A DNA stretch of 64,000 nt from positions 206,939,336 through 207,003,335 of the forward strand of contig NC_088098.1 of the NCBI RefSeq assembly GCF_036370855.1, in the 5' to 3' direction. This document shows, piece by piece, positions 37,086 through 50,115 of the stretch. Each line of letters begins with the position of its first letter. The stretch's first letter is position 1. A program made the translations under genes and the position numbers. Origin of the DNA: Dromaius novaehollandiae (taxonomy: Eukaryota; Chordata; Aves; Casuariiformes; Dromaiidae). Under the pieces are notes generated by a model. The model made no database searches. It was not told where the DNA came from and was given only the letters and a program-made list of their open reading frames with translations.

Positions 37086-39349
37086 ATGAAAACAAGCTGA
37101 TTTAATATAAACTATATGTTTTCTTGTCCCTGCTTAATTTACACGCTGCATTTTTGACTTTTCTCTGCCAAGCAGTGTTTATCTTGCAGGGGACAACTCT
37201 CATTAGCGATGAAGAGGAGCGTCAGATTTTTCTGTGCTTTGTTTAAACATTATTTTTGCTCGTGTTTTCCTTTTAATACAATTGAGCAAAGCGCTCAAAA
37301 GCCACAGACCCAAGGATACTGCACCATCCTCCCTCCAAGGCTTTCTGCTCCGCAGGCTTCTCCAAATCAGTGCAAGTGATCCCCCCCGGGGCGCCCTACT
37401 CCGCAGTTTTCCTATAACCCCCCGCTTCCTTCTAGGGGGTTATTTTTTAAAAAGTCTGAACGAAAATAGAACACTGACTCAAATAAAACATTTAATCATT
37501 TTCAACTCTCTGTTTTTTTTAGGAAAAGGAAAACCCGTTTCCAAAAAGGAAGGGAACTTTTAACTTCTGTTGAAATTACTGGAATTTATGAAAAATGTTC
37601 CATCATGATAACATAAACTAGTATTTTGAATATAATAATATTTAGAATAACATGTGTTTAGGCAGAAGTCTTCCATTTTTTAGATGAAGGTCATTTCTAT
37701 GAAGTCAGCATTTTTTTCAGGAATAGAATCCCCCTTCTTTGGAAAAGCATAAGAAAAGTACTGATGCTCTTATTTGTATTAAGCCTGACCAGCTGTAGTA
37801 TTTTTGTGAGCCCATTGGTAGCGGGGTGGCTGCAGGCACAGATGAGCAGTGATTTCCACCGCGGTGCTCCATTGCACTAGCCCATGCCCAGTGGAAAAAT
37901 CCTTGTGTTTACTTTTCCATACAGAAGGAACTAGCTTTCCCTAGTCATTGCCCATTCCTGTGTGCCGCTGGTTGTGATCTGGAGCCCTGCATTTTACCTG
38001 AGGCCGGTCAAAATAGAGGGAAGGTTTGTTTTGCTTTGTTGGCTTTTGGAAGCAATGAGGTTTTCTGAGCTGCAGGGAGTCCTGGCACCCTGAAATCCTG
38101 CCCATTGCAAGAGCATTTCTGCCAGGGTCAGCCCTCTCCCCACTCCGAGCCTGTCCCACATCCCACGTGGATTTTGGTGGGCACTGTTGGTGAAGACCCC
38201 TGTCTTTGGCACTGCATTTCCAAAATACCTTGTGCATTTATAGCATAGAAAAATGTTAAAAATCATTAGCAGCATCACATCGGTCAACAGGCAAGAAAAC
38301 CCATCTCACGCTTATGAGGTGGTAAACTGAAAGCCCTAGGGGAGTTTTCTTGCCTGGCCCCGAGCACAGAATAAATTTAGCTCGGTAAATCGAATTGACA
38401 CCATAGCATATACAGCCCCAAGGTTTTTTCAGAAGTTTCCTTCTGATAGATTTTAACAGTTTAGTGTTTCCCAGATATTTTCAGTACTCTGTTGGCATAC
38501 ACACCTTTGAAGTGCTCACCACCATTAAACAAATTGCTCCACTGGGCTTTCCCTCCTCCCTTGCATGGGAGAACCCTTCCCTTCTGGGTCACCAACACAG
38601 AAAACAGTTTCTATTATGGTGCCAAACCAGTGCTTTTCACTCAGTGGGGCCTCAGTGGGTATGACCAGACTGCAGGGAGGCAAACTGGGCTCCCCACTCC
38701 CAGCCCATGTGTCCCAGTGGACGTCCGTGCTCCCAGAGCCAGTTCTCATGCAGCAGGTCCACCCTGCCTGGCCCTTGGTCCTAGCTCTCTGCCCGGCTCC
38801 GTGGGCTCCCCTGTGGATCTCAGCAGTTTGACAGGTGGATTTTCCTGGGTGGGTGTATGAACTTACCCAGTGGAATATTTTAATATTTGCACTCAGCTGG
38901 TATTTAGGTACCTAGATGCTCTTCAGGTACAGAAGCACCTTCTGCGTTTGGCCTGTAGGTCTCGCTCAGACAAGTCCTCGAGGCTCTGCCTGGTGTCCCG
39001 TGGCTGCAGGACATCATGGGACAGTGTGGCTAAGGACGAAAAGCAGGATCCCAAACCAGGGACCTCTTTGAGGTCCTCAGACTCCTCTTTAAGGAGTCTT
39101 TCATGGCTCCACGAATTAAAGAAAGGTTTGTGATTTAGCCTCAACATAAGGCAAGCTGAAGAGCTGATCCTGACTCCAGTGCTACCAGCAGCCACCTGAG
39201 TGAGCTGGGGGAATTGCTTCGAGCCGGTCCTCAAGGATAGCAATCAAATCCACCTAAATGGTATGCTTGCTTTCAGCCTTGCTGACTGCCCAGGGACACT
39301 TAGGTGCACCGACAGGAGCTAGGACCAGTTTCTCACCTCCAGGCAGTAG
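37086..39349. other. Intergenic, no supported gene
   Basis: The first 170 bases are A+T-rich with a look of conserved noncoding DNA. The rest is unremarkable sequence with overlapping short frames on both strands. Confidence 0.5.
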
Positions 39350-39540
39350 CATGGATTTGGGAGTCTGGCTCTGAGTATCTAACCTCCCTCTACTCTGTTA
39401 CTGCATGTGTTAAAGGGGTTGAGACGACAGGGAGTTGCCTTTCCGGGATGTTGCAGAGGTAGGTCCCTTAGCCTTTGGAAAGTGCTAAGTGATCCTTGGG
39501 TGGATTTTTGCTGTGGAAATGTTACATACCATGACGCATT
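39350..39540 (+). mobile_element. MIR-like SINE 3' part, forward
   Basis: The segment includes 'tactgcatgtgttaaagggg' and, further on, 'aaagtgctaagtgatccttg'. This resembles the MIR tail order ('catctgtaaaatgggg' then 'aaagtgctttgagatccttg'). It is strongly diverged; ends and subfamily are uncertain. Confidence 0.4.
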
Positions 39541-39986
39541 TTTAACTCCCTTTTTAATTCAGCCCTGCCAGACAGCTAGTTGCATTGCCATGTTGCCTGT
39601 AGCAACATCTCCTGATTGAAAATAAGAGAGCTGTGACAAATGGATGGGTTTGCTGGTGGATATGCAAGAGTGATTGGTTTTATTTTTATTATCATTATTT
39701 GCTTTTCAGGCCTTGCAACAATTTTTTAGGTTTGTAATGTAACGGTGTGCAGTTCAAAAGCAGTGTCACCCAGATGGCATCTCAGTCAGCTGAAGGAACC
39801 AGAGCGCAACAGTCTGGGGCAAAGGGATAGACATCACAGCAGATCCGATTTGTCTCCTATTGCTTAAATGACTGCTTTTCTTGGCAGGGATCTTGCGGGA
39901 AGAAGTGTGAAACATCAATAGGGAATTTTTTTCCTGAAAAAAACCCATGTATGTTATATATATGTGTTTGTGTATGTGTGTTTATA

Positions 39987-40020
39987 TAAATAAATAAATA
40001 AATAAATAAATATATATATA
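39987..40020. repeat. (TAAA)n then (TA)n microsatellite
   Basis: Six tandem TAAA units at 39987-40010 run directly into (TA)5 at 40011-40020, inside a longer TG/TA-rich stretch from about 39950. Confidence 0.9.
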
Positions 40021-42359
40021 CACATATCAGTGTATACAGGACAATCTTATAGTGCAGTATGTTAGTGAGGCTTAGGTTGTACTATGAGCTATTGGTCTCC
40101 TGGGACAGTGCTGTTCAGCGACGTTCGAACTCACCAGCTCAGAATCATCGTTGTATAAAGCTCAAGTCAGACTTTTTGGCAAAATGTGTATTCAGATGGG
40201 CTGAGCTGTGCAAAAGTGACTCATAGTTTTGGATGTCTTTCTTTCTGGGTGACCCCGCTTGAGTTATGTAAGACCAGTGTGTGCAGACTGCCTGTCTTCC
40301 CAGGCCCCACAGACCTCTTAGAGCTTAAAAAATCACTGGTCCAATTTCCAAATCTTGTCCCTTTCAATCCCTTTTTTACAGCAGGGCTGGACACTGCACA
40401 GGCAGGATGGCATCAGGCAGATGGCTCTGAGCCGAGTATCTGGATTTCCAGGTCAACTCGTTAGCTTAAGGGTGTCCAGTTAGAGGAAGAGCACCGACAA
40501 TAGCTGGCTTGCAGCCTTTTCCTTGAAGCCCATGAGAAATGGCATTCAAGGAGCAAAGACACCAGCAGAAGGGCTCGCCCGCCCGCCCCATCCCAGCCGG
40601 TGCCCTGTCGTGGGTGGTCACTTCCACGTTCATGGCTGGAAGGATACAACTGAGCTCCAGCCCTCTCAGTCCACACCATGCCAGGGCTCTGCCCCCGCGC
40701 TCCCGGCTGACTTCATGCCCCTTCTCTCCTGAGGTGGGAATGCCACCACTCCCAGCACCCCGCAAGCCACTGACCTCAGCGCTGCCCATGCTGGTGACAA
40801 GTCTTGGGCTGGCTCTGCCCAGCACAGAGCCAGGTGCCGTGGTTGCCGCACAGACCAATGAAATTATTTTTCTACCTGGCCAGCAGCCACCAAGCTGGCT
40901 TTGGGAAGCCCTGCCCTGGTTTCTGGACTTGGCTGCCTCAACAGCAGAGCAGCGATTGCGATGAAGGGCCCAACTGGCCTTCAGAGCAATAGTCACAGCA
41001 TTGGCCTTGGCAGTATCAGCAAGGGCCTTTAAGTGCAATAGATGCTTGGAGTAGATTGCAAATATGTCACAGGAAAGGTGGTCTTCCAGTATTTTTGTAT
41101 AACATAATATAAAACCCTTATCTCAGCAGATCTCCAAGTGCTGGTGTATTATTGTTCTACATTATTATTTAGTGGTTTAATGAGCTCTTTAAAACCCATG
41201 CCTCAGTATGCCAGGCACATGGTGGGAGAGGTTTGTTCTTGTGGGCTTTGTGTCCAGGGGATGATGAGCTGGCAAATAATAATTAATGGATAATTAATTT
41301 GTTTCAGAACAAGTTCTTTTTTGAGGAAGTGTGCCCAGTGATTAGAGAGGTTGACTTTGGCCTCATCAGCTTTCCTTCTTCCTCATTTTCCTTTTGAATG
41401 TTGGCCTGGAAGAAATTTGCTTAATCAGTTTGCTGTTGCTGAGGTTACTCACCTTTAAATAAAGAAACTCATGCCAGTAATAGCAGTCCTTCCTCTCCCA
41501 TCCCAAATGTTCAGCAGTCTTACCTTTCCTGGTGTGGGGCCAGAAGACATCAGACCATCCCACAGCTTACCTGGGATTTCTATTTGTCAGCATGCTTCAC
41601 CCAAATCCCCCCACAGCCTTTTGGAAGGAGTCAGGAAAGGCACCTAAACTTCAGGGCACCATCTCCCGCTCCAGCAGTCCTGGGACCCGCCAGAAGCCCT
41701 GGCCTCTGGCGCAGAGCACGGCGGTGGTATCCAGCCCAGAGGAGGATGGAAACAGGCACCTCTTTCTCCATGTTGTGGTCATTAACACATTCCCGGTTCA
41801 ATGTAGGGAGAAAAAGCAGTTTCATTTAAGCAGCTTTTCAGCGGTTTCCATCCATTTGCGGTTGGTTTCCATCACTTTGGCTCCTCGCTGCCAATTTGTG
41901 CTCTTTCACGCACTGCTGGGTCCCCTCCCGGCCTCTGGGACTTCCCGCCGCTGCAGCTGGCCCGCGTCCTGTTTGCAGTTCCACTGGAAAGCACTTTCTC
42001 AGGAGGATCCCAGAAGGGAGCCAGGGTAATTGCAGCTGGAAATACTGCAGGAAAATGCATTCTCATAGTCTTTTCTCTAAGAACAGTGAATCCCAAAGGC
42101 TGCTCCTGACCCTTGTTACTAGAAACTAGATGAAAATAGACACTTAAATGAATTCCCAGTTGCCATGGCAGGAGATGCTCTTGACAGCTTGTTTAAGTGT
42201 TTCACATTGCAGAGCAGCAACAGGGAGGAAGCTGCTGTTGCCAAGACTTCCCGCGGCCGAACTCGGCATCCGCATGGTTCGAGCACTCATGCACCACTTA
42301 CGGTGCAGCCCCCAGCCACGACAACCTCTGCCTGGAGGCACAGCGGAAACCTTGGGAAT
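40021..42359. other. Intergenic, no supported gene
   Basis: GC-richer sequence with several long open frames in more than one frame, including 190 codons on the minus strand (40466-41038) and 165 codons on the plus strand (41532-42029). None has a recognisable domain. Overlapping frames on both strands fit chance in GC-rich DNA. Confidence 0.5.
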
Positions 42360-42520
42360 CTGTACAGTGTAAGGCGGTAGCTGGGGATATGCTTCAAGTC
42401 CTTGCTATCTCAGAGTTCGTGTGTGGCATTGAAGAGGTAACTCAGTCTCTCTGGGCTTCACTTCTTGTTATGTGAAATAAAGGATGACAGAATTAACTAA
42501 GGCTGAGAGACATACAGACG
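42360..42520 (+). mobile_element. MIR-like SINE core/tail fragment, forward
   Basis: 'aggtaactcagtctctctgg' followed by 'gcttcacttcttgttatgtg' and 'aaataaaggatgacag' follows the MIR order of 'caagtcacttaacctctctgg', 'cctcagtttcctcatctgt' and 'aaaatgaggataat'. Diverged; assignment from remembered consensus. Confidence 0.5.
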
Positions 42521-43969
42521 CTCTGCCAATAGGGGCAGCCCAATCCCTGAAAAAGATTAAGGATGGAGGAACCGTGGTCTGGTTTTGGAAATCCAGGGCA
42601 GCTCAAGTCCAAGCTCCATGAAGTGAGACCTCAGTGTTGTGGGATTTCCCCTAGAAATTTTATTTGGTCTCTAGGATTGCATCCAAAATCTTTAGAGATG
42701 ACCAACATTGTGTGCGTTCTCACAGATGCCCTGCATCAACTCTGCTGTGTTTCTCCTAAAGGCACAGGGCAGACGCGCGAGATGACAGGGCACTGTGGCT
42801 TGGTCCCTGGGGGCGGCAACCCGGGTGGAGTTGCAGTATAGACGGGGAGGACAAGAGCACGGAGACTGGCCCTGCAGCACGTGGGGCAGAGGGCAGAGTA
42901 GCCTGGAGTCATCGCGTACTGCTGACGCCCTCAGACCAGAGCAGGAGGTGGGAAGATGCAGAAGGAAGAGATAAACCATGACCGGAGGACGCTGACCCCA
43001 AGGGTGGTGAGACACACACCGTTAGGGCCCACAGGTAAGGTGGTCCAAGCAAATTCCTTCTGCCATGTGGCACAACAGTTTCAGGTGCCACCGTGCAAAT
43101 TTACCTGTCACCGGAGCTTTCTGCTCCACATAGTCTTGTCTCTCTGGCAATTTCCCCTGAGGAGCAAAGACAGGGAGTTTGACAGGTCCATTGAAATGAA
43201 TCCTTGGGTTCCTGTGGGCAGCTCAGACTGAGTTGTAGTCCAGCTCTCCCTGTGTCCTAGGGATACGAATGGCACTGGAAGGGCCTCCTGGGTGATGGAG
43301 TTGAGCATCCACTGCAGTGAGCTGCTGCAGCACAGAATCCCCTTGATAAACAGAGCAAATGTTCTCGTTGCTCTTACAACTACAAACTGCCCCCTGATTT
43401 CCAGACTCGCTTTTCCAGGATTAAATTATCCTCCTGCAATCCTGTGCTGCCATTACCCTTTGGTTTAGTATCTCTCCAGCTGTCCCCCAGCCACGCAGTA
43501 ACAGCAGCGCATCCCCCGCTCAGCCGTTGTCCTGCAAGCCTGAAAAACCAGCCGCCGCTTTCTCCTTTCTTCTGGCATGTTCTCCATTCCTTTACTCAGC
43601 CTGGGGCCTGTTCTAGTTTAGATTCATTTTCCTTTGAGCGTGGATGGGCCCAGTGTTTCCCCTTCTGCAGCTGTCTCCTGGGCAAACAAGGGGACTATTG
43701 TTTTTTTGCCTGATGCTCCTGTGATGGGGTTTTTCCATGGCACCATCACACTGACGGTTCAGCATCATCATTTCTCTCCAGCATTTGAAACTAGTGTATG
43801 CCTGTCTTTTAGTGGACATTGTCATCGTTCATGAATTCAGACTTTTTGTCCTATTACGTTTCATCGTGTTTCCACTATTCCACAGGGTCACTCATTTCCT
43901 CCATGCAAACCCCCTTTTGTTGTGAAAACTGCTACAAGTTTATGCTATCATAAACTCCATTAGCATATT
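42521..43969. other. Intergenic, nothing recognised
   Basis: No exon, RNA gene or repeat family is recognised. Short frames occur on both strands without supporting context. Confidence 0.45.
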
Positions 43970-45700
43970 ATTTTTTTTGTCCGAGTGGCATTACCAGAAA
44001 TACTAAATGAGTCCCAAGATCAGTCTTTGAGGAATGCCAGTAGTTATCGCATTTCAGCCTGAAAGACCCTATCTGAAACTCAGCACTGTTATTTCCTTTA
44101 GTTCATTTGCTACCCATCTCACTTTCCTCCTACTAGGTAGAGTCTTCCCCACTTTAATTAGTAATTTCACATAGGCACCATAAAAAGTTTTATTAAAATC
44201 CAGAGAGATGTGACTGAGTGTCTCTTTTTTATCTAGAAAATCAATTATTCAGGAAAGCCAGCAGAATTCTCTGGCAAGAATTTCATTTGGAAAACCTGTT
44301 TTAGACAAGCAGAGCTGTAGTTGCCCAAGGCATCTCTCTTGCCTTTCTTAAATTATTATTTTTCAGTACCACTTCTAAAACTCAGTAGATTAATTTCAAA
44401 TACTTGCTACTGGATGTGCAATTTCATGGTCGTTTCTTCCATGACTCTGGGATAGAGCTGGTCCAGTTCCTTCAATTTGCAGGCACTGAGCTCTTTGAAA
44501 TTTGTTTTCCTTTTAGATATGGCCATTTCCATATCCTCATGTCCATCATCTGTCTTCATTTTGTCCTGAGATTCAGCATCGTCTTTCTCCCCAAAGGCTG
44601 AAAAAACCCAGCCATTTTGTGGTGGGTACACAGTTTTAGTAACTTAAATCTCTACCTTAAATCTTTCCTCAGCACATAAAAGCTACACTTCTTTCCTGTT
44701 TGTTTCTTATTTATGACTGATGAACATTTTGCTAGTTGTTTTAATTTCCTTTGCAAGATCTAACGCAGCTTGACCTGGGCAGTTCTCGCTTTGCCCCTTC
44801 ACTTCCTGACTTTTAACATAAAAATTTCTGTGCTGGTTAATCCTTTTTTTCCCATCCCTTGAAGACTTGTGGTTATTTCTGATATTTTATTTGTGGGAAT
44901 TCTTCATCCAGTCAAGGCTTTGGCCTTTCCCCTGAAAAATTTCCCCTCTTGCTTGGGATGAACTTCCCAGATTGTTGTAAGTTCAACTGATTTCCCTGAT
45001 TAATTTCTCAAGATTTTCCCTCTGAAAAAAGTTATCAGCTAGCTAATTTCCCCTTCTTTTTAATTTAGCTGGAGATACTGTGAGGTCACTTCAAGATGTT
45101 TTCAGTGACCAATTCTTTTATAATGTCCTTACTTCCTACCAAAGCCAAGCACAAAGGAGAACAGATGCTTCATCTTGTTGGATTAATGACAGTTCAGTGA
45201 AGAAAGCAGGCAGCTGTTGTGTCCAGGAGTATTGGGTCTCATGACTACTAGCTGCATGGTGGGAAGTTAGACTCTTCATTAAAGACGCCATCCCTTACGC
45301 TTTGCATGTCTTAGCTCTATGGCAGCAGCACAGAAGTCTCTAATGATCCCATTGGATTGGTGTTTCTGCATAGCCACAACTAGGTCCATTCACTCCTCTT
45401 CATCTCCACTGCTGAGTTTATGTCCTGTTTGTCATCTCCTACACATTTCCCAGTCTGACCCTACCATTTGCCCATCTTCTGTGAATTCCCCCTAGAAGCT
45501 GCCATGAGGAATACCTGGATTGCTTGATATAAAATCAACCCTTTCTATTGACTTCTCCTTTCCTTCATCAGCACGCTTCATCAGAATCAAATCTAAGCTC
45601 GTTAGACCTGCCTTACCCATAGGCCCCTAATTAACTGAAGTGCCTATAGGTATGTGGTTGGAATCTGGGGCCCATCTTTAACTTCAAGGCTAAGCATGAC
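43970..45700 (-). mobile_element. Old CR1/L3-type LINE remnant, reverse
   Basis: On the minus strand this decayed copy follows the order of a CR1-clade ORF2. A stretch at 44407-44631 contains LDQLYPRVMEET, like the family's 'D.L.PRVLKEL' region. A middle part has a 'GNYS' block, from 'NYRPVSLT', and a 'DF.KAF' equivalent. Near 43998-44040 the minus strand reads TGIPQRLILGLI, a degenerate SGIPQGSVLGPLL motif. Stops and frameshifts are frequent, so it is inactive. The copy seems to break off just after this motif. The upstream limit near 45.7 kb is approximate. Confidence 0.6.
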
Positions 45701-48700
45701 TCAGATCTGGATTCATTCTTCACTCCTATCTTTTCGTCTCCTCCTTTGCCACCTCATTGCTCTCATCTTGTGGTTTTTTGTAGTTCCCCCAGTCTGCAGG
45801 AGCAGACATGTATAAGAGGCTTTGAGGCTTACAGACCTTGGGAGACTAAATTCTTTGACACCTAGTTACCAATGGGACATCAAATTACTACTCCACTACA
45901 CCGCAGTAACATTACTATCTGCTGTTAATTTAGGAGGAAATTTTCATGCTGTCAACCTCTCTCCAGTGGTTTTCAGCACCATGATTGCAAGCCTCAATAA
46001 ATGACAGACCGAGCAGAACTGTATCGAACCATTTTGTCCCTTTTCTGTATGTTGCTTTAGCAACATCTAAGGACCCAACCCTCCTCCTTCTCTTCTGTTG
46101 GCTTTTTGGAAACAAGCTCAGATCCTTAGACCATCTCTGTCCCATGGCTTGAAACCTTTAGGGACTTGTTCTGCCTCCGCCAGGCTGAGACTAAATCCTC
46201 CAACCTCTGTTCCAAACACATGGTTCTCATTAGAGCTCCATGACACACTGCTAACATGGGGCCCAAACAAACATTAATTTGAGCTGAGAACAATTTGCTT
46301 GTACTAAAACTCATTTTTTGGAGATTTCAGTTGAGGGCCAAATTAGTAACAATAATAAAAAGATTTGTGGACACAGCTGTGACTGGATAGAAGGCAGTGT
46401 GATATGAGTATGCTAGAGGCTCACCGGTGCCTCCTGTTGCTTTGCCAGGTCACGCTGAATCTGAAATACACAAAGCTGAATCTGTTTGTGTGATGAACCC
46501 ATTTCTTCCAGGGGAAGGTTTTCTCTATCAGTTGTTCCAAATGTTAAATTTAAGATGAAATGCAGCAAACTGCACTGGATGCTCATCAGTGTGGAATGAG
46601 AGAGGCAGGTGCTGAAAGAGTAAGGAGTGGTCAGACAGAAATGTTTTATCACAGCAATTGGGCAATGGCTGCTTTGCTCACCCTGGCAACGCACCAAGCT
46701 ATCCAGCAAATGATGCACATTCGTGTTTGTCCAGTCAAACTCTCTGTCTTCCTAGGACGGTCTGCTAAGGGAAATCTTCAATACATAAAGTATCCAAAGG
46801 CATAGTCCCCCCGCCAAATGCATTTGGTGGTGGATACATGCTATTTTTTGACTCTATAGCACTTCTTCAACAGCCTCACAGGCTGGCAGAGGGGACAAAC
46901 TGGGCCTGGCCTGGTGAGATTACTGCTGAGGGGATCCTGGCTGCTTTTCAGTGCCTGAGCAGTCCTGGGGCTGCTGCAACTTCGTGTGTCACCTTTATCA
47001 GGATTGGGATGGCCATCCACGGGATACTACTTGTGCATATTGTCCAAGGATAATACAATGTTTCCAGTATCCAATGATCCGGATTCCTGCTTCCTGCCCT
47101 GTGTAACACCTTTGGCCACCCCGACCCAACATCTCTGCCCCACAGGTAAGAAGCAACTCAGGATTGCAGTCAGCAGTGTACCTGCACTGTGGGCTCACCA
47201 GGAGAAGATGCTGAGTCCTCTAGTGCTGACCATCCCCGTTGGTATCTGCTGGGTTGGTTTGGACCCTTTGGTGAAGTCCTGCATACTGTCTTGAATCTTT
47301 AGATCACAGGTCCTGGCATAGTCCAACCACATGAAAAGCAGCTCCAGGGAATGGCACCTTCTTTCTACGCGCCAGCACCAGCCACAGCTTTTCTGGCTGA
47401 CCTGGTACATCACTCTGCTGTGCTCGCCCAGCAGCATCTGCCATGCTGAAGGCACACGTAGGCCGTCAAGGTGCTGAGTCCTGGACAGCAGGCTGGGAAG
47501 CTGACCATTGCAGGAAGCTAAAATCGCTCGTATTGTGCCAGTTGCACACAAGAAATTTCCTCTTGTGCCCAGCTGTGTTTATGCAACAAAACTTGCTTTT
47601 CCCTCCCCTCTGGTAAGTTGAATAAAAAAGTGGTGTTAAAAGAAGGGATAATCTGTGTATATGATTTTTTGGCTCCTTAACCTAGTTGTTGCAGCTATCC
47701 CATGGGACTCTCTTATTCTCCTCGTGTGACTGTCATCTGCCGGCTGCATTTACAGATAGTCGCTGAACAATGCCCAATAAAAGGAAGTCCAGATTAATCT
47801 GCAAGTTGCAGAAGCACATTGCAGCCAAGGGTTACAGCGCCGGACAGTCAGTGGGAGCCACAGGCAGTTTCTGCCGGGAAGGAACTGCTCAGCACCAGAC
47901 CAAGTCAGCCCAATGGCTCTCCAGAGAAACACAATGCTGGAGCAATTCCCAGGGGAAGGCCTAGAAATTGCATTCCCTCCCCCTCCTCCCCTCAGGTCTG
48001 AGCCAGAGAAGGAGCGAGCGGGGCTTGAGTCCGTGTCCAAAATTTGCTTCTATTTAGAAAACTCCGAGTGCATTTTTCACATGGGAAAAGTCTTGCCACT
48101 GGTAAACTTTCCAAAGAGAAAGCTGACATGACTGGGATGAACTCTGCCAACTGCTAGAAGATGTTCTCCATACAGAGGTGTATGAGATTCTGTTCTGAAA
48201 TCAGAGTCAATCAGGTATATGGTAGCTGTTTCGTGCCTTAACCAATCAACTGAATGATGGGGCAAAGAGGAATTAAATGCCCAGAAGCTATGTAATAACA
48301 TCAAAAGTTTCCAAATACAGTCCAGTTTTTGCTAGCTCCTTGTCCTGTTTTCTGCATGCAAAATCAAAGCTCTGTGCTTAGGTCCAGGCTTTACCTGAAA
48401 ATGCCTGGTGAGGCTGCTCTGGCGACAGCCAGCGGGTCCCAGAGGGATGACGATTTTCCCCTAGCACAGACATACAGCACACTCAGAAATCAAACTCTCC
48501 ACCTTCAAAATTTTCTTTTGCCACCTGTGATGAACTCCGCCTCCTCCTCCTCATCATCATCATTACAGGCTGGAGACACTTCTATGGACCAAAACACTGA
48601 CACGAGGGCTATAAATCCTGAAAGGCTGTGAACAGCACATGGGCTCTGGGATATCGCAGCTGAACCGGCACTGGCTCTGCTGCAGCAGGGACCCCTGTTT

Positions 48701-49639
48701 CAGCAGGGGTTTTGGTAGGGGTCGGGGGGGCCGCATGCACTCATCCCAGGGGGGCACAGCAGCCAAGGACTCCCTCCAATGGCAGGAAATGGCCACCACC
48801 CACGCAGTTATCTGGGTAACATGATAAGGAGCTCAGGACATCCTAAAATAAAGGCTGCCCCATCTAAAAAAAGCCTGGTGGGGGGGGGGGGGGCGGTGGG
48901 GAGGGTTGTTATTTATCACCTAAGCGAAATAGCTGTTCCTTATGTGCCAGGTTTTGGTGTACATCTACCATGGTTTGGTTTTGAAAGCAGGTGACACTGA
49001 GCAGGCAGGTGCTCCTCAGCCGCCCCAGGTGCTTCTTCTCCACGAGCTGCAAATCCCCTCATGCCGCTCTGGCCTCTCGGCTCCTGCTGACGGACACAGC
49101 CTTTTTCCTCCCTGATCGGACCATGTCTGGCGGAGATCAGAGGAGAAATGCCCTGGTGGTGCGTTCCCTTGGAGCAAAAAATCTCACGGCAGTTTTGGTC
49201 TGGAAGGAGTGAGAGCAGCTGGGGTGGGGAGCTGGCCCCGTGCGTGCCTGACCAACGCTCAGAGCCTCGCTACCTGCTCCTGATGTCCCCAGCAACAGGC
49301 CATGCCACCGCAGGGTCAAGCCCGAGGGCTCCAAATTCTTCACAAGCTAGTGACAGCTGATGACAGTTTGTTATGACATTTTTGTTCACTGGCTAAGGCA
49401 GCGATTTTGGAGCACAGAAAGTGGCCCTGCTGTGCTAAGTGCTGCACAAATACCCAGTGCACTGAAAGGGAGATGACCACTTTTCCCCTGATTCGGTGTA
49501 CAAACTTAAATGGATAGGGAGATGTGGAGGAAACTGTGGCATGCGAGGAGCAATGGTGTGATATGTGAAGGCATGGACTTCCTCTGTCTGCTTTTGGCAG
49601 GGATTAGTCAGCAGAAGATGCTGTGATGGCATGGACTCA
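45701..49639. other. Intergenic, no supported gene
   Basis: No coding exon is recognised. Contains a CTC/ATC trinucleotide run at about 48541-48562 and a 14-base G run at 48880-48893 next to other G-rich sequence. Confidence 0.5.
48880..48893. repeat. Poly-G tract (14 G)
   Basis: Fourteen consecutive G, followed after one C by more G-rich sequence, so G-quadruplex formation is possible. Length calls in such runs are error-prone. Confidence 0.8.
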
Positions 49640-49775
49640 GATCCTGCATCCCCCAGCGCTGACACCCAGACCTCGGGGCTCCCTGAGTGCATGGTGTCCT
49701 CCAGTGCTGGCACCCAACCTTGGGGCCCCGTGGGTGCCTGGTGTCCCCTAGTGCTGGCACTCAGGTTGCTTGCCC
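49640..49775. repeat. Minisatellite, about 47-48 bp unit, about 2.6 copies
   Basis: The block 'agcgctgacaccc' at 49655 recurs as 'agtgctggcaccc' at 49703 and 'agtgctggcactc' at 49750. The intervening GC-rich text (ccctgagtgc / ccgtgggtgc) is also repeated. Confidence 0.75.
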
Positions 49776-50027
49776 TCCTCACCAGCTAGTCCTGCTGGTA
49801 TTAACCAAAATAAAAAGTGGCATTCAGAAACAGGATTTAATAAGAATATTTTTAATAAGTTGAACCATATTTAGTAAGAATATAGGCTACTCTGTGGTGA
49901 TCAAGCACAAGGGTTAGTCAGCCAATCCTATTGACCAGCCACCTGCTTACATCCACTGGCCCCTTTCACCCCCTTCTCCTCTTTTCCCATGCTTGTTCTT
50001 CTCCAGTCCACCTTGGTCCTTCCCCTA

Positions 50028-50115
50028 AACATCCTGTAAGAAGTTTCACCCAGTCCCCCAGTTCCCTTAAAACATCCCATAGTAAGTTTTACGCAATCCC
50101 AAACTGCTCATCTGC
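50028..50115. repeat. Imperfect 43-bp tandem duplication
   Basis: 'aacatcctgtaagaagtttc' at 50028 is repeated 43 bases later as 'aacatcccatagtaagtttt' at 50071, and both continue into similar C-rich ends. It may belong to an old repeat element spanning about 49.85-50.45 kb, possibly LTR-like, that I cannot identify. Confidence 0.6.

Noticed and set aside
41532-42029. 165-codon plus-strand ORF
   Set aside because: Overlapped by other frames on both strands in GC-rich DNA, with no domain recognised.
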